From contig NZ_CACVBR010000039.1 of NCBI RefSeq assembly GCF_902728265.1, positions 1-36,445 on the forward strand: a stretch of DNA of 36,445 nucleotides, written 5' to 3'. Below the pieces are notes generated by a model. That model had not been told where the DNA came from. It ran no database searches and worked only from the letters and a program-made list of their open reading frames with translations. This stretch comes from Chryseobacterium potabilaquae (GTDB lineage: Bacteria > Bacteroidota > Bacteroidia > Flavobacteriales > Weeksellaceae). This document shows positions 14,439-22,596 of this stretch, piece by piece. Every line of letters begins with the position of its first letter. The stretch's first letter is position 1. The position numbers and the translations under genes were made by a program.

Positions 14439-15569
14439 TTAAAGATTACCTCTTTTTTCTTGCTCCCTTTCCAATGCCTCAAATAGTGCTTTAAAATTAC
14501 CAGCGCCAAAACTTTGAGCGCCATGTCTTTCAATAATTTCAAAGAAAAGCGTAGGGCGGTCTTCTACTGGCTTTGTAAAGATTTGTAATAAATACCCTTC
14601 TTCATCATGATCAATAAGAATACCTAAATCTTGAAGTTTTTTGAGATCTTCATCGATATGTCCAACTCTCTCTGGTACCATATCATAATATGCTTCTGGA
14701 GGAGCCGAAAGAAATTCCACACCTCTTTTTTTCAATTCGGTTACAGTATGGATAATATCTTTTGTTGCCACAGCAATATGTTGTACTCCTTCGCCTTCAT
14801 AGAAATCAAGATATTCCTCTACTTGAGATTTCTTTTTACCTTCTGCAGGCTCATTGATAGGGAATTTTGCAAATCCGTTTCCATTAGACATTACCTTAGA
14901 CATTAAAGCAGAGTATTCTGTATTAATTTGTTTATCATCAAAAGAGAGGATATTAACAAATCCCATTACTTTTTCATACCATTCTACAGTGGGAATCATT
15001 CTATTCCAACCTACATTTCCTACACAATGATCTACATATAATAGTCCTGTTTCCTCAGGATTATAGTCACTTTCCCATTTTTGATATCCCGGGATAAAAG
15101 TTCCGGAGTAATTTTTTCTTTCCACAAACATGTGTACCGTTTCTCCATAAGTATAGATCCCGGACATTCTTACTTCTCCATTATCATCCTTTAGGGTTAC
15201 TGGTTTCATATAAGGTTTACCTCCTCTTTTTGTTGTCTCTTCAAAAGCTTGATATGCATCATCTACCCACAGTGCCAATATTTTTACTCCATCACCATGC
15301 TTTTTTACATGCTCACTAATTGGAGAATCAGAGGTAAGTCCGGTTGTTAAAACCAGTCTTATTTTTCCCTGTTGAAGAACATAAGATGCGCGATCTCTTA
15401 CTCCAGTTTCAGGCCCAGCATATGCTACTGATTTAAAACCAAAAGCAGTTTTATAATAGTGGGCGGCCTGTTTAGCATTTCCTACATAAAACTCAATGTA
15501 ATCTGTCCCGTTGATGGGTAAAAAATTCTCTGCTTGAGCAATTTTTTCGGCAAATGTAAGTGTTGACAT
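14439..15569 (-). CDS. hppD: 4-hydroxyphenylpyruvate dioxygenase
   Basis: 376 aa, the normal length. It converts 4-hydroxyphenylpyruvate to homogentisate with Fe(II) and O2. The two-fold vicinal-oxygen-chelate architecture is visible, and the iron ligands fall in the expected motifs: H181 (VDHCVGNV), H264 (GVQHIAVAT) and E344 (LFFEIIERHG). The C-terminal FGAGNFKALFEALEREQ is the typical gating helix. It has a strong terminator behind it and about 240 nt without a coding gene in front, so it is probably a single-gene unit. No canonical -7 box stands out immediately upstream. Confidence 0.97.
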   Translation of the reverse strand: MSTLTFAEKIAQAENFLPINGTDYIEFYVGNAKQAAHYYKTAFGFKSVAYAGPETGVRDRASYVLQQGKIRLVLTTGLTSDSPISEHVKKHGDGVKILALWVDDAYQAFEETTKRGGKPYMKPVTLKDDNGEVRMSGIYTYGETVHMFVERKNYSGTFIPGYQKWESDYNPEETGLLYVDHCVGNVGWNRMIPTVEWYEKVMGFVNILSFDDKQINTEYSALMSKVMSNGNGFAKFPINEPAEGKKKSQVEEYLDFYEGEGVQHIAVATKDIIHTVTELKKRGVEFLSAPPEAYYDMVPERVGHIDEDLKKLQDLGILIDHDEEGYLLQIFTKPVEDRPTLFFEIIERHGAQSFGAGNFKALFEALEREQEKRGNL

Positions 15570-15709
15570 ATTTTCGATTTTTACTTTTAAATTATAGTAT
15601 GCAAATTACAAAAATCTTACAAATTCAGAAAGCTATACTTTATAATCACAAAATTTTAAATCAAGCTTGATTATTAAAAAAATAAAAAGTTTATTTAAGT
15701 CCGCTTAAG

Positions 15710-15742
15710 TTTGTTATGCTACTCTTTGGATTTATATATTTG
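15710..15742 (+). promoter_or_regulatory. Orphan promoter on the plus strand
   Basis: TTTG (15710-15713), 21 nt, TATATTTG (15735-15742): a full -33/-7 consensus pair. No ordinary plus-strand gene follows; the next element is a terminator-like hairpin about 40 nt downstream. A start near 15748 is predicted. Confidence 0.5.
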
Positions 15743-15747
15743 TTCCA

Positions 15748-15814
15748 CAAACATGAATGAAAAAAATATTTTGAAACATTAAAAGAGGCTGTCTTTCTGG
15801 ACAACCTCTTTTTT
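15748..15814 (+). ncRNA. Candidate short transcript between an orphan promoter and a terminator
   Basis: From the predicted start near 15748 to the end of the T-run at 15814, the RNA would be about 67 nt. It contains one tiny frame, MNEKNILKH (15753-15782), which runs up to the hairpin at 15783. The last part of the RNA overlaps, in antisense, the terminator and stop codon of the neighbouring minus-strand gene (15813-16601). It could be a small RNA, a leader remnant or chance. No RNA family is recognised. Confidence 0.3.
15781..15814. terminator. Bidirectional intrinsic terminator
   Basis: Stem GAGGCTGTC / GACAACCTC with 6-nt loop, flanked by AAAA and TTTTTT. Read on the minus strand the one non-matching position is a G-U pair; on the plus strand it is a C-A mismatch but the T-run is longer. 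It directly follows the stop codon of the minus-strand gene at 15813. Confidence 0.75.
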
Positions 15815-16601
15815 ATATTATTTCAATCCTTTTATTAAGTCTTCCCGCATCAGGGTTATAATTATCCCAAATTTTCCAAACATTTCCTATTTTACGTAAA
15901 AAGTAAAGTTGTTTATTTAATTGATTGACAAAATACTCTTCTCCTGTTTTTTCTGTTTTGAATAAAAGATTCCAAAACTCTTGAGATTCCAGTATTTTTT
16001 TATCAGGTTCATCATTGATGATATGTACATCAAAGACCTCAAAATTGGAGCGATTATTCTCGGTAATAAGTTGAAGTCCTCTATCACATAATTCTTTACT
16101 AAATTGTGATGCCCTTGCCAAAAATGGAGAATCATGGAAAACTAAAGATTCGAATAATTCCATTTTATGATTAGGAAGTTGTTTATAAAATTCAAATGCT
16201 GTAGAACAATATTTATAGATGATTTGGAAGAAATCCTCATCATTTTCTTCTTTTTTTTCTACTTTATTTTCTTTTACACATTGAATATAAGCATTGAGAT
16301 CTTTATATCCCAAGAATATACAAATTTTATCTAAGGTTTTTAAGAACCTTAAATCACTATGGGTTTTGTCTTGGTAATCATTTTCAAAAAAACGTTGAAG
16401 AGTGACGTGTGAAATAGTATTTCCTATTTCAAATTTTTTTACTCCTTTTAGTTCTTCTGATTCTGAAAGTTCTTCTTTTATTATTTCGGAAAGAATAATA
16501 TAATGGCTCCTTTTCCATTCCTTTACATTCCCCAGAACAGAATTCTTTACTTTAGAATGTTTTATAACTTCTTCTCTTATCGAATTATATATAGTCTTCA
16601 A
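15813..16601 (-). CDS. Hypothetical protein with HTH-like N-terminal half, possible regulator
   Basis: 262 aa. I do not recognise a named family. The N-terminal half contains a helical stretch (about 58-106: IGNTISHVTLQRFFENDY, then LRFLKTLDKICIFLGYKDLNAY) that resembles a DNA-binding helix-turn-helix followed by a bundle helix, a pattern I have seen in flavobacterial proteins of unknown role. The C-terminal half (about 150-262) is a mixed alpha/beta domain ending NYNPDAGRLNKRIEII. The start is a TTG at 16601; no in-frame ATG occurs before about residue 146, so TTG is accepted. It lies 102 nt behind the CoA-transferase gene in the same direction and is closed by a terminator. A regulatory role in the tyrosine cluster is inference. 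Confidence 0.65.
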   Translation of the reverse strand: MKTIYNSIREEVIKHSKVKNSVLGNVKEWKRSHYIILSEIIKEELSESEELKGVKKFEIGNTISHVTLQRFFENDYQDKTHSDLRFLKTLDKICIFLGYKDLNAYIQCVKENKVEKKEENDEDFFQIIYKYCSTAFEFYKQLPNHKMELFESLVFHDSPFLARASQFSKELCDRGLQLITENNRSNFEVFDVHIINDEPDKKILESQEFWNLLFKTEKTGEEYFVNQLNKQLYFLRKIGNVWKIWDNYNPDAGRLNKRIEII

Positions 16602-16703
16602 TTTCCAAATTTTAAAAGTTTTATCAAAAATGCTGCCAAAACCTTAAAATTTTTGCAATGATGAATATATGTTAAATTAATATGTTTTAATAAGTAGTTT
16701 ATT

Positions 16704-17981
16704 TTAAGAATGCTTAAATCTTTCGTGGGCTGCTATTTCTAACATTTCTCTATCATCAGGATGAGCAATGCTAATAAGTTCTTGTGCTCTTTGTCGTAAA
16801 TTTTTACCATATAAATAAGCTGTTCCATACTCAGTTACCACATAATGAATATGGCCTCTTGTTGTAACTACGCCTGCTCCTTGTTTCAAGAAAGGAACAA
16901 TCCTGGAAATCCCTTTTTTAGTTCTTGAAGTAATAGCAATAATAGGTTTACCATCTTCACTGAGTGCCGCTCCTCTCATAAAATCCATTTGCCCTCCAAT
17001 TCCACTATACTGAATGGTACCAATAGAGTCTGCACAAACTTGACCTGTTAAATCTATTTCTATAGCAGAGTTAATGGCTACCATTTTTTTGTTTTTCATA
17101 ATGTTGATCGGAAAATTAACTTCGCTCACATCTCGGAAAGCAAATACCGTATTATCATCTACATAATCATATAACTTCCTAGTACCAAAACAGAAGCTGG
17201 TAATGTTTTTGTTATTGTTATACCCTTTATATTTATTATTGATAATATCATTTTGGATTAAATCAATTACACCATCACTGAGCATCTCGGTATGAATTCC
17301 TAAGTCTTTATGATTGTTCAAACATTTTAAAACCGCATCAGGAATAGTTCCGATTCCCATTTGAAGAGTCGATTTATCGTCAATAAGTTCAGCTACATTT
17401 TTTCCTACGAGCATTTCTTCTTTTCCGACTTTTGAACCATAATCTACAGTGGGAAGTTCTTCTTCATGCCAAACGAGTTTATGAATTCTATCTATATGAA
17501 TCATTCCATCACCATGGGTTCTGGGCATTCTGGGATTAACTACAGCAACAATTGTTTTAGCGGTATCTACAGCGGCTCTTGCAACATCCACAGAAGTTCC
17601 CAAAGTGCAGAAACCATGTTTATCAGGAGGAGATACTGTTATTAATGCTACATCAAGAGACAGAATGTTTTTTCTAAAGAGAATGGGGATTTCACTGAGA
17701 AATACAGGAACGAAATCTCCCCTTTCAGAATTTACGGCCTCACGTACTGGGGTGGAAACAAATAAAGAATTGATGAAAAAACTATCTTTATATTCCGGTT
17801 TTGCAATTTCTACATTTCCTTGTTGGGTAATAGAAACCATTTCTACATTTTCTAATCGTCTAGACTGTTTTGCCAATTCATCAATTAAATGATTGGGAGT
17901 ACATGCACTTCCATGAAAAAATACACGATTTCCACTTTTTATAGTATAGATGGCTTCTTCTGCACTTATATAATTGGGCAT
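16704..17981 (-). CDS. Acetyl-CoA hydrolase/CoA-transferase family protein
   Basis: 425 aa class I CoA-transferase of the Cat1 / 4-hydroxybutyrate CoA-transferase type. The catalytic glutamate is E232 in GIHTEMLSDGVIDL. GIGTIPDAV (209-217) and GIGGQMDFMRG are the CoA-binding glycine-rich segments. Such enzymes move CoA between short acids or hydrolyse acyl-CoA. It follows hmgA by 57 nt in the same direction. Because FahA releases acetoacetate, one reasonable role is making acetoacetyl-CoA (with succinyl- or acetyl-CoA as donor), which would link tyrosine degradation to central metabolism. That substrate is inferred from context only. Confidence 0.88.
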   Translation of the reverse strand: MPNYISAEEAIYTIKSGNRVFFHGSACTPNHLIDELAKQSRRLENVEMVSITQQGNVEIAKPEYKDSFFINSLFVSTPVREAVNSERGDFVPVFLSEIPILFRKNILSLDVALITVSPPDKHGFCTLGTSVDVARAAVDTAKTIVAVVNPRMPRTHGDGMIHIDRIHKLVWHEEELPTVDYGSKVGKEEMLVGKNVAELIDDKSTLQMGIGTIPDAVLKCLNNHKDLGIHTEMLSDGVIDLIQNDIINNKYKGYNNNKNITSFCFGTRKLYDYVDDNTVFAFRDVSEVNFPINIMKNKKMVAINSAIEIDLTGQVCADSIGTIQYSGIGGQMDFMRGAALSEDGKPIIAITSRTKKGISRIVPFLKQGAGVVTTRGHIHYVVTEYGTAYLYGKNLRQRAQELISIAHPDDREMLEIAAHERFKHS

Positions 17982-18038
17982 AAAATGGGATTTTTTTTAA
18001 TTAATTTTGCCTTATTCTGAATGTTCTAGAGAATTATA

Positions 18039-19190
18039 TTATTCCAACCAAGAAGTTTTGTAGGTAGGATCTTCTATTTTTAATGCCTCTTCAGTAATTT
18101 TCAAAGGTCGAAAAGGGTCTACCATAACTGCATATTCTTCAGTAAATTTTTTACCGATGCTTCTTTCCATTGCTCCCGGATGTGGTCCATGTACTATCCC
18201 TCCCGGATGTAGCGTAAAATCCATTAAATCAATATGATTACGGCTCATAAAGTCACCTTCTGTATAGAATAATACTTCATCAGAATCAATATTGGAGTGA
18301 TTGTAGGGTGCAGGAATTGCCATAGGATGATAATCATACATTCTAGCGCAGAAAGAGCATACTACAAAATTATGACCTTCAAAGTTTTGATGTACCGGAG
18401 GGGGTTGGTGAATCCGTCCTGTTATGGGTTCAAAGTTTTTAATGTTGAATTTATATGGATAAAAATAACCATCCCATCCTACAACATCAAATGGATGAGT
18501 TGCGTATATGAAATCAGTAATTTGATTTTCTTTTTTTACTTTAATGAGAAACTCTCCTTTTTCGTCTTTAGGTTCAATAAAAGTGGGAGCAATCATATCT
18601 CTTTCACAGAAAGGGGAGTGCTCCAAAAGCTGTCCAAATTCATTTCTATACCTTTTTGGAGTATAAATAGGAGAGTGGCTTTCTAGTACGAAGAAAACGG
18701 TATCATCAGATTGTAGTTCAATTTGGTAAATGGTTCCTCGGGGAATAATTAAATAGTCACCGGTGGAGAATTCCAGATTACCTACAAATGTTTTTAAAAT
18801 ACCTTTTCCCTGATGAACAAATAAGAGTTCATCACATTCTGCATTTTTATAGAAATAATCCATTGATTTTCTTGGCTTAGCTAACCCCATTTTGAGGTCA
18901 TTATTCATCAATAGTATTTTCCGGCTATCCAAAAAATCATTTTCAGGAGTTACATTCATTCCTTTAAACATTCTTGGTGTCACATTTTTATCTATAGCAA
19001 TCTTAGGAGTAACATCCTTCGGCTCTCCAATTGATTTTATTTGAGTAGGACGATGAACATGATACAACAAAGATGAAATTCCGTGGAAGCCTTCGGTTCC
19101 GAAGAGCTGTTCATAGTAAAACTTATCTTCCGGAGATTTGAAAATCGTATGTCTTTTTTGTGGGATACTTCCCGCCTGATGATATCTCAT
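18039..19190 (-). CDS. hmgA: Homogentisate 1,2-dioxygenase
   Basis: 383 aa cupin-fold Fe(II) enzyme that opens the ring of homogentisate to maleylacetoacetate. Family signatures are present: the N-terminal MRYHQAGSIPQKRHT, the cupin strand GDYLIIPRGTIYQIEL, WDGYFYPYKFNI, and the metal-site region with PYNHSN plus acidic DSDE and HPGGIVHGPHPGAMERS near the C-terminus. The ligand assignment is by analogy with characterised enzymes; here the acidic ligand position is either the D or the E of DSDE. It is shorter than the eukaryotic enzyme (about 445 aa), as is usual for this bacterial branch. It is the first gene of the cluster, read divergently from the TonB-dependent receptor, with a -7 box 22 nt upstream. 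Confidence 0.95.
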   Translation of the reverse strand: MRYHQAGSIPQKRHTIFKSPEDKFYYEQLFGTEGFHGISSLLYHVHRPTQIKSIGEPKDVTPKIAIDKNVTPRMFKGMNVTPENDFLDSRKILLMNNDLKMGLAKPRKSMDYFYKNAECDELLFVHQGKGILKTFVGNLEFSTGDYLIIPRGTIYQIELQSDDTVFFVLESHSPIYTPKRYRNEFGQLLEHSPFCERDMIAPTFIEPKDEKGEFLIKVKKENQITDFIYATHPFDVVGWDGYFYPYKFNIKNFEPITGRIHQPPPVHQNFEGHNFVVCSFCARMYDYHPMAIPAPYNHSNIDSDEVLFYTEGDFMSRNHIDLMDFTLHPGGIVHGPHPGAMERSIGKKFTEEYAVMVDPFRPLKITEEALKIEDPTYKTSWLE

Positions 19191-19212
19191 TTTACTCTTA
19201 TATGGGGTTTCT

Positions 19213-19220
19213 CAAATTTA
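19213..19220 (-). promoter_or_regulatory. -7 box of hmgA
   Basis: TAAATTTG on the minus strand, ending 22 nt before the hmgA ATG, the same spacing as at uvrD and the LysR gene. No TTG is visible at the -33 position, so the promoter may need an activator. Confidence 0.5.
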
Positions 19221-19263
19221 ATACTTTTTCATGAATTGCTTTTGGAGACATTTGTCATGTTGT

Positions 19264-19294
19264 TTTGTTGTTATATAAATAATTGTTAGCTTTG
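19264..19294 (+). promoter_or_regulatory. Promoter of the TonB-dependent receptor gene
   Basis: TTTG (19264-19267), 19 nt, TAGCTTTG (19287-19294): full consensus with ideal spacing. Transcription would start near 19300, giving a 5' UTR of only about 13 nt before the ATG at 19313. Confidence 0.75.
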
Positions 19295-19304
19295 TCTAAC
19301 AATT
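19281..19304. promoter_or_regulatory. Perfect 9-bp dyad over the -7 box, candidate operator
   Basis: AATTGTTAG, 6 nt, CTAACAATT. The -7 element TAGCTTTG sits inside it, and the predicted start site lies in the right arm. A repressor dimer bound here would block the promoter. The sequence does not match a Fur box or another operator I know. It is too close to the transcription start to be an RNA terminator. Confidence 0.6.
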
Positions 19305-19312
19305 ATAATTTA

Positions 19313-21385
19313 ATGAAGCACAGATTACTTTTTTTAATTTTTTTATCCAATTTTTTATCCTCACAAATGAAAGATAGTGTCAGTATAAATACACCTACAC
19401 TTTATGATTCTATAAAAATTTCAAATAAAAAAGAAGTTAAAACTAAACTGATTGATGATGTCGTTATTACAGGAACTATAAAACCTATAAGCAAATCGAA
19501 AAGTCCGGTAGCGGTGGAAATTTATAGTCAGAAATTTTTTCAAAAAAATCCAACACCTAATATATTTGAAGCTATTGCTATGGTAAATGGGGTAAAGCCA
19601 CAGCTGAATTGTTCTGTATGTAATACGGGTGATATCCATATTAATGGATTAGAAGGTCCATACACTATGATATTAATTGATGGAATGCCCATCGTAAGTT
19701 CTCTTTCTACCGTGTATGGCTTGAGTGGGATTCCCAATAGCCTTATTGATAGGGTTGAAGTAGTGAAAGGCCCTGCATCATCATTGTATGGTTCAGAAGC
19801 AATGGGAGGAGTAATAAATATCATTACAAAAAATGCTCTATTGGCTCCAAAGTTAAGTATTGATCTTATGGCGACTACATGGAGCGAAAATAATCTAGAT
19901 GTATCAACAAAGTTTAATGTTGGTAAAAATGTAGCCTCATTAATAAGTTTAAATTATTTCAATTTTGAAAACAGACTTGATTATAATAAAGATAATTTTA
20001 CCGATGCCGCTTTACAGAACAGAATTTCTGTTTTTAATAAATGGAATTTTCAGAGAAAAGAAAATCGATTGGCCAGTTTTGCGTTGAGGTATTTGTATGA
20101 AGATCGCTTTGGAGGGGAAATGCAGTGGAATAAATCATATAGAGGAAGTAATCAGATATATGGTGAAAGCATTTATACCAATAGGATGGAAGCTTTTGGA
20201 GTGTATCAATGGCCTTTAAAAGAAAATATTATCACGCAGCTTTCCTATAATTTTCATGATCAAAATTCTTTCTATGGTACAAACCCTTTTGACGCTACTC
20301 AAAAAGTAACTTTCGTACAAACATATTGGGATAAAAAGTTGGGAAATCATGATTTAATTCTGGGAGGAACTTTCAAAAAAACGTTTTATGATGACAATAC
20401 ACCCGGAACTTTCTCAGCTGATGGTATTACGAATGAACCTATGAAGTCTCCCATTTTCGGAGCTTTTATTCAGGATCAATGGGAGGTAAATGGAAAGAAC
20501 ACTTTTCTTTTAGGGTATCGATATGATTATGATATGGTTCATCATTCTGTCCATTCTCCTAGATTCGCGTGGAAATTTTCTCCTAATCCTTATCATACAG
20601 TCCGTTTTAATTTTGGCACAGGATTCAGGGTTGTGAATTTATTTACTGAAGATCATGCAGCATTAACGGGTTCTCGAGAAGTTGTGATACAATCTAATTT
20701 AAAACCTGAAAAGTCAATCAACGGAAATGTAAACTATGTTTGGAAAATTCCAATGGCAGATCGTTTAATGAATGTAGATGCATCTGCTTTTTATACTTAT
20801 TTTAGTAATAAAATAGTGGGAGATTTTGATTCACAACCGGATAAAATCATTTATGATAATCTCCATGGTTACGGAATTTCAAGAGGAGCTTCGTTGAATG
20901 TGGATTATACTTTTAATTTTCCTTTAAGTATCAATTTGGGAGTAACTTATCTTGATGTTTACCAAAAATTTGATGGTAGTATGGGGAAATCACAACAATT
21001 ACATGCACCAAAATGGAGTGGAACCTATAATATAACCTATAAATTTCCAAATAATCTCATATTGGATTTTACAGGACAATTTTATGGTCCTATGCGATTA
21101 CCGGTTTTACCCAACGATTACCGTCCAGAATATTCACCTTTTTATAGTTTAGCTAATATTCAGGTTTCGAAAAGTTTCAAGTCAGGATTTGAAGTATATT
21201 GTGGAATTAAAAACATATTCAATTTTACTCCAAAAGATCCTTTGATGAGACCATTTGATCCATTTGACAAATCAGTGAATGATCCTGTGAGTAATCCATA
21301 TCATTATACCTTTGATACAACATATGGTTATGCCCCAATGCAAAAAATAAGAGGTTTTTTGGGCGTAAAATATATTTTGAAATGA
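19313..21385 (+). CDS. TonB-dependent outer-membrane receptor with CxxC in the plug
   Basis: 691 aa from the ATG at 19313; the frame extends to a TTG at 19283, but that lies inside the promoter. Order: signal peptide (about 1-18), TonB-box-like segment IDDVVITGT (about 47-55), plug domain (about 60-170) with GPYTMILIDGMPIVSS and VVKGPASSLYGSEAMGGVIN, then a 22-strand-type beta barrel ending in GVKYILK. There is no carboxypeptidase-like N-terminal domain and no SusD partner, so it is nearer to the BtuB/FepA type than to SusC. An unusual feature is the pair C100-x-x-C103 (NCSVCNTGDIHINGLEG) in the plug. The gene overlaps a thioredoxin-like gene by 4 bp. The ligand is unknown; a metal complex or thiol-containing compound is inferred from the cysteines. 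Confidence 0.9.
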   Translation: MKHRLLFLIFLSNFLSSQMKDSVSINTPTLYDSIKISNKKEVKTKLIDDVVITGTIKPISKSKSPVAVEIYSQKFFQKNPTPNIFEAIAMVNGVKPQLNCSVCNTGDIHINGLEGPYTMILIDGMPIVSSLSTVYGLSGIPNSLIDRVEVVKGPASSLYGSEAMGGVINIITKNALLAPKLSIDLMATTWSENNLDVSTKFNVGKNVASLISLNYFNFENRLDYNKDNFTDAALQNRISVFNKWNFQRKENRLASFALRYLYEDRFGGEMQWNKSYRGSNQIYGESIYTNRMEAFGVYQWPLKENIITQLSYNFHDQNSFYGTNPFDATQKVTFVQTYWDKKLGNHDLILGGTFKKTFYDDNTPGTFSADGITNEPMKSPIFGAFIQDQWEVNGKNTFLLGYRYDYDMVHHSVHSPRFAWKFSPNPYHTVRFNFGTGFRVVNLFTEDHAALTGSREVVIQSNLKPEKSINGNVNYVWKIPMADRLMNVDASAFYTYFSNKIVGDFDSQPDKIIYDNLHGYGISRGASLNVDYTFNFPLSINLGVTYLDVYQKFDGSMGKSQQLHAPKWSGTYNITYKFPNNLILDFTGQFYGPMRLPVLPNDYRPEYSPFYSLANIQVSKSFKSGFEVYCGIKNIFNFTPKDPLMRPFDPFDKSVNDPVSNPYHYTFDTTYGYAPMQKIRGFLGVKYILK

Positions 21386-21843
21386 AAATATTGATTTTAT
21401 TTTTAATGTTAGTGCCCTGTTTTTGTCTTTCTCAGATAAAGACAGGCACGTTTTCTGAATTGAAATCTTATTCAAAGGAGCTTCCTCAACCTATCATTAT
21501 TCATGTGTATACAGATTGGTGTACTATCTGTAAGATTGAAGCTTTTGATTTGAATAAAGATAAAGATTTGGTGAAATTAATCAATGAAAAATTTTACTTT
21601 ATCCATTTTGAGGCGGAAAAAACAAAAGAAAAAATTGAGTTTCAGAATCAAGAATTTGTCTATTTGTCCAATGGAAATTCAGGAATTCATGAACTAGCTT
21701 TAGCTTTATCTAAAAATAAAAATAAACCCATTTATCCATTATGGATTTTTTTAGATAAAAATCAAAATTTAATCTATTATCAAGAAGGGAAGTTAAGTCC
21801 TAAAAAAATGAAACAGAAATTGATTGAGATTTTAGCAATGTAA
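21382..21843 (+). CDS. Exported thioredoxin-like protein
   Basis: 153 aa. A signal peptide (about 1-18, ending CFCLSQ) is followed by a thioredoxin fold with active-site C47-T-I-C50 in YTDWCTICKIEAFD. Later strands and the region with KPIYPLWIFLDKNQNLIYY (proline before beta-strand) match the family. It probably acts in the periplasm as a disulfide reductase or oxidase. Its ATG overlaps the receptor stop codon (ATGA), which indicates translational coupling, so it probably works with the receptor, for instance on the plug CxxC or on the imported ligand. That link is inference. Confidence 0.85.
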   Translation: MKILILFLMLVPCFCLSQIKTGTFSELKSYSKELPQPIIIHVYTDWCTICKIEAFDLNKDKDLVKLINEKFYFIHFEAEKTKEKIEFQNQEFVYLSNGNSGIHELALALSKNKNKPIYPLWIFLDKNQNLIYYQEGKLSPKKMKQKLIEILAM

Positions 21844-21856
21844 TGTATATTCTATA

Positions 21857-22531
21857 CTATTTTTTCATAGTAAAACTCAATTCATTGATTAGGTCGGCGA
21901 TATAAGTCAAATCTTTTTGATCAAACTCTTTGTTTTCGTCTATTTTTTTTCTCAGCATGGAAACTTCCAATTTGATAAAACCCATTTCAATTTCTATATG
22001 TGTTTTTTCTTCTATTAATTCATTTACTTTCCATTTATCAATAGGAATTTTATGAAAAGTACCTCTTTCGGAAAAGTTAATTTCTGATTTAGAAAATTTA
22101 TTTTCAAGTTGCTGAATTAATTTTTCCAAAATATTCTTAATATCAGTAACGTTTATGGAATTTCTGTTCTGAGTAATATCTTTTTTATAAGCTTCAAAAT
22201 GTACGTTTTCTTCAAAATAAAAATTGATTACGAAATCCACTACCTCTGTTTCCGAATTAACTTCTATACGAAAATCTCCAGGTCCCGGTCCAGGTGCCCA
22301 ATCCCAACAAATAATAGAATAAATATCTTCATTTTTTTCGACATTTATCACGGGAGAATCAGTGAAAAATTCTCTGTTTCCCCATCTAATTGGAATCTGT
22401 GATTGTTTATCTTCAGGTAAAAAATTCCCTGGAACTCCTTTTGGTTTTAGGATGTTTAATTTATTTTCACCATTTCCATAAATCACTAATCCTTTTGCCT
22501 TTAATATGTTTTGATTTTGTTTCGCAAGCAT
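21857..22531 (-). CDS. Hypothetical protein with WDWAPGPGPGDF motif
   Basis: 224 aa, no signal peptide or membrane helix, family not recognised. The N-terminal half looks like a beta-rich domain with the striking sequence CWDWAPGPGPGDFRIEVNS (about 77-95). The C-terminal half is strongly charged and probably helical (about 125-224, with KNILEKLIQQLENKFSKSE and IEMGFIKLEVSMLRKKIDEN). It converges on the thioredoxin-like gene with only 13 nt between, and is followed at 66 nt in the opposite sense by the DUF1304 gene start side. No function can be given. Confidence 0.6.
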   Translation of the reverse strand: MLAKQNQNILKAKGLVIYGNGENKLNILKPKGVPGNFLPEDKQSQIPIRWGNREFFTDSPVINVEKNEDIYSIICWDWAPGPGPGDFRIEVNSETEVVDFVINFYFEENVHFEAYKKDITQNRNSINVTDIKNILEKLIQQLENKFSKSEINFSERGTFHKIPIDKWKVNELIEEKTHIEIEMGFIKLEVSMLRKKIDENKEFDQKDLTYIADLINELSFTMKK

Positions 22532-22596
22532 TTGAATAAAAATTTTGGTTAAGTGCTTAATCTATAGGAAAGTTATAAAAAAAAATTAAAACTTGA

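Noticed and set aside
19281..19304. Dyad before the TonB receptor as an RNA terminator or as a Fur box
   Set aside because: It lies at the promoter, not after a gene, and has no T-run; the sequence does not resemble a Fur consensus.
19283..19312. TTG start that would add 10 residues to the TonB receptor
   Set aside because: It lies in the candidate operator and over the -7 box, so it would not be in the mRNA; the ATG at 19313 directly starts a signal peptide.
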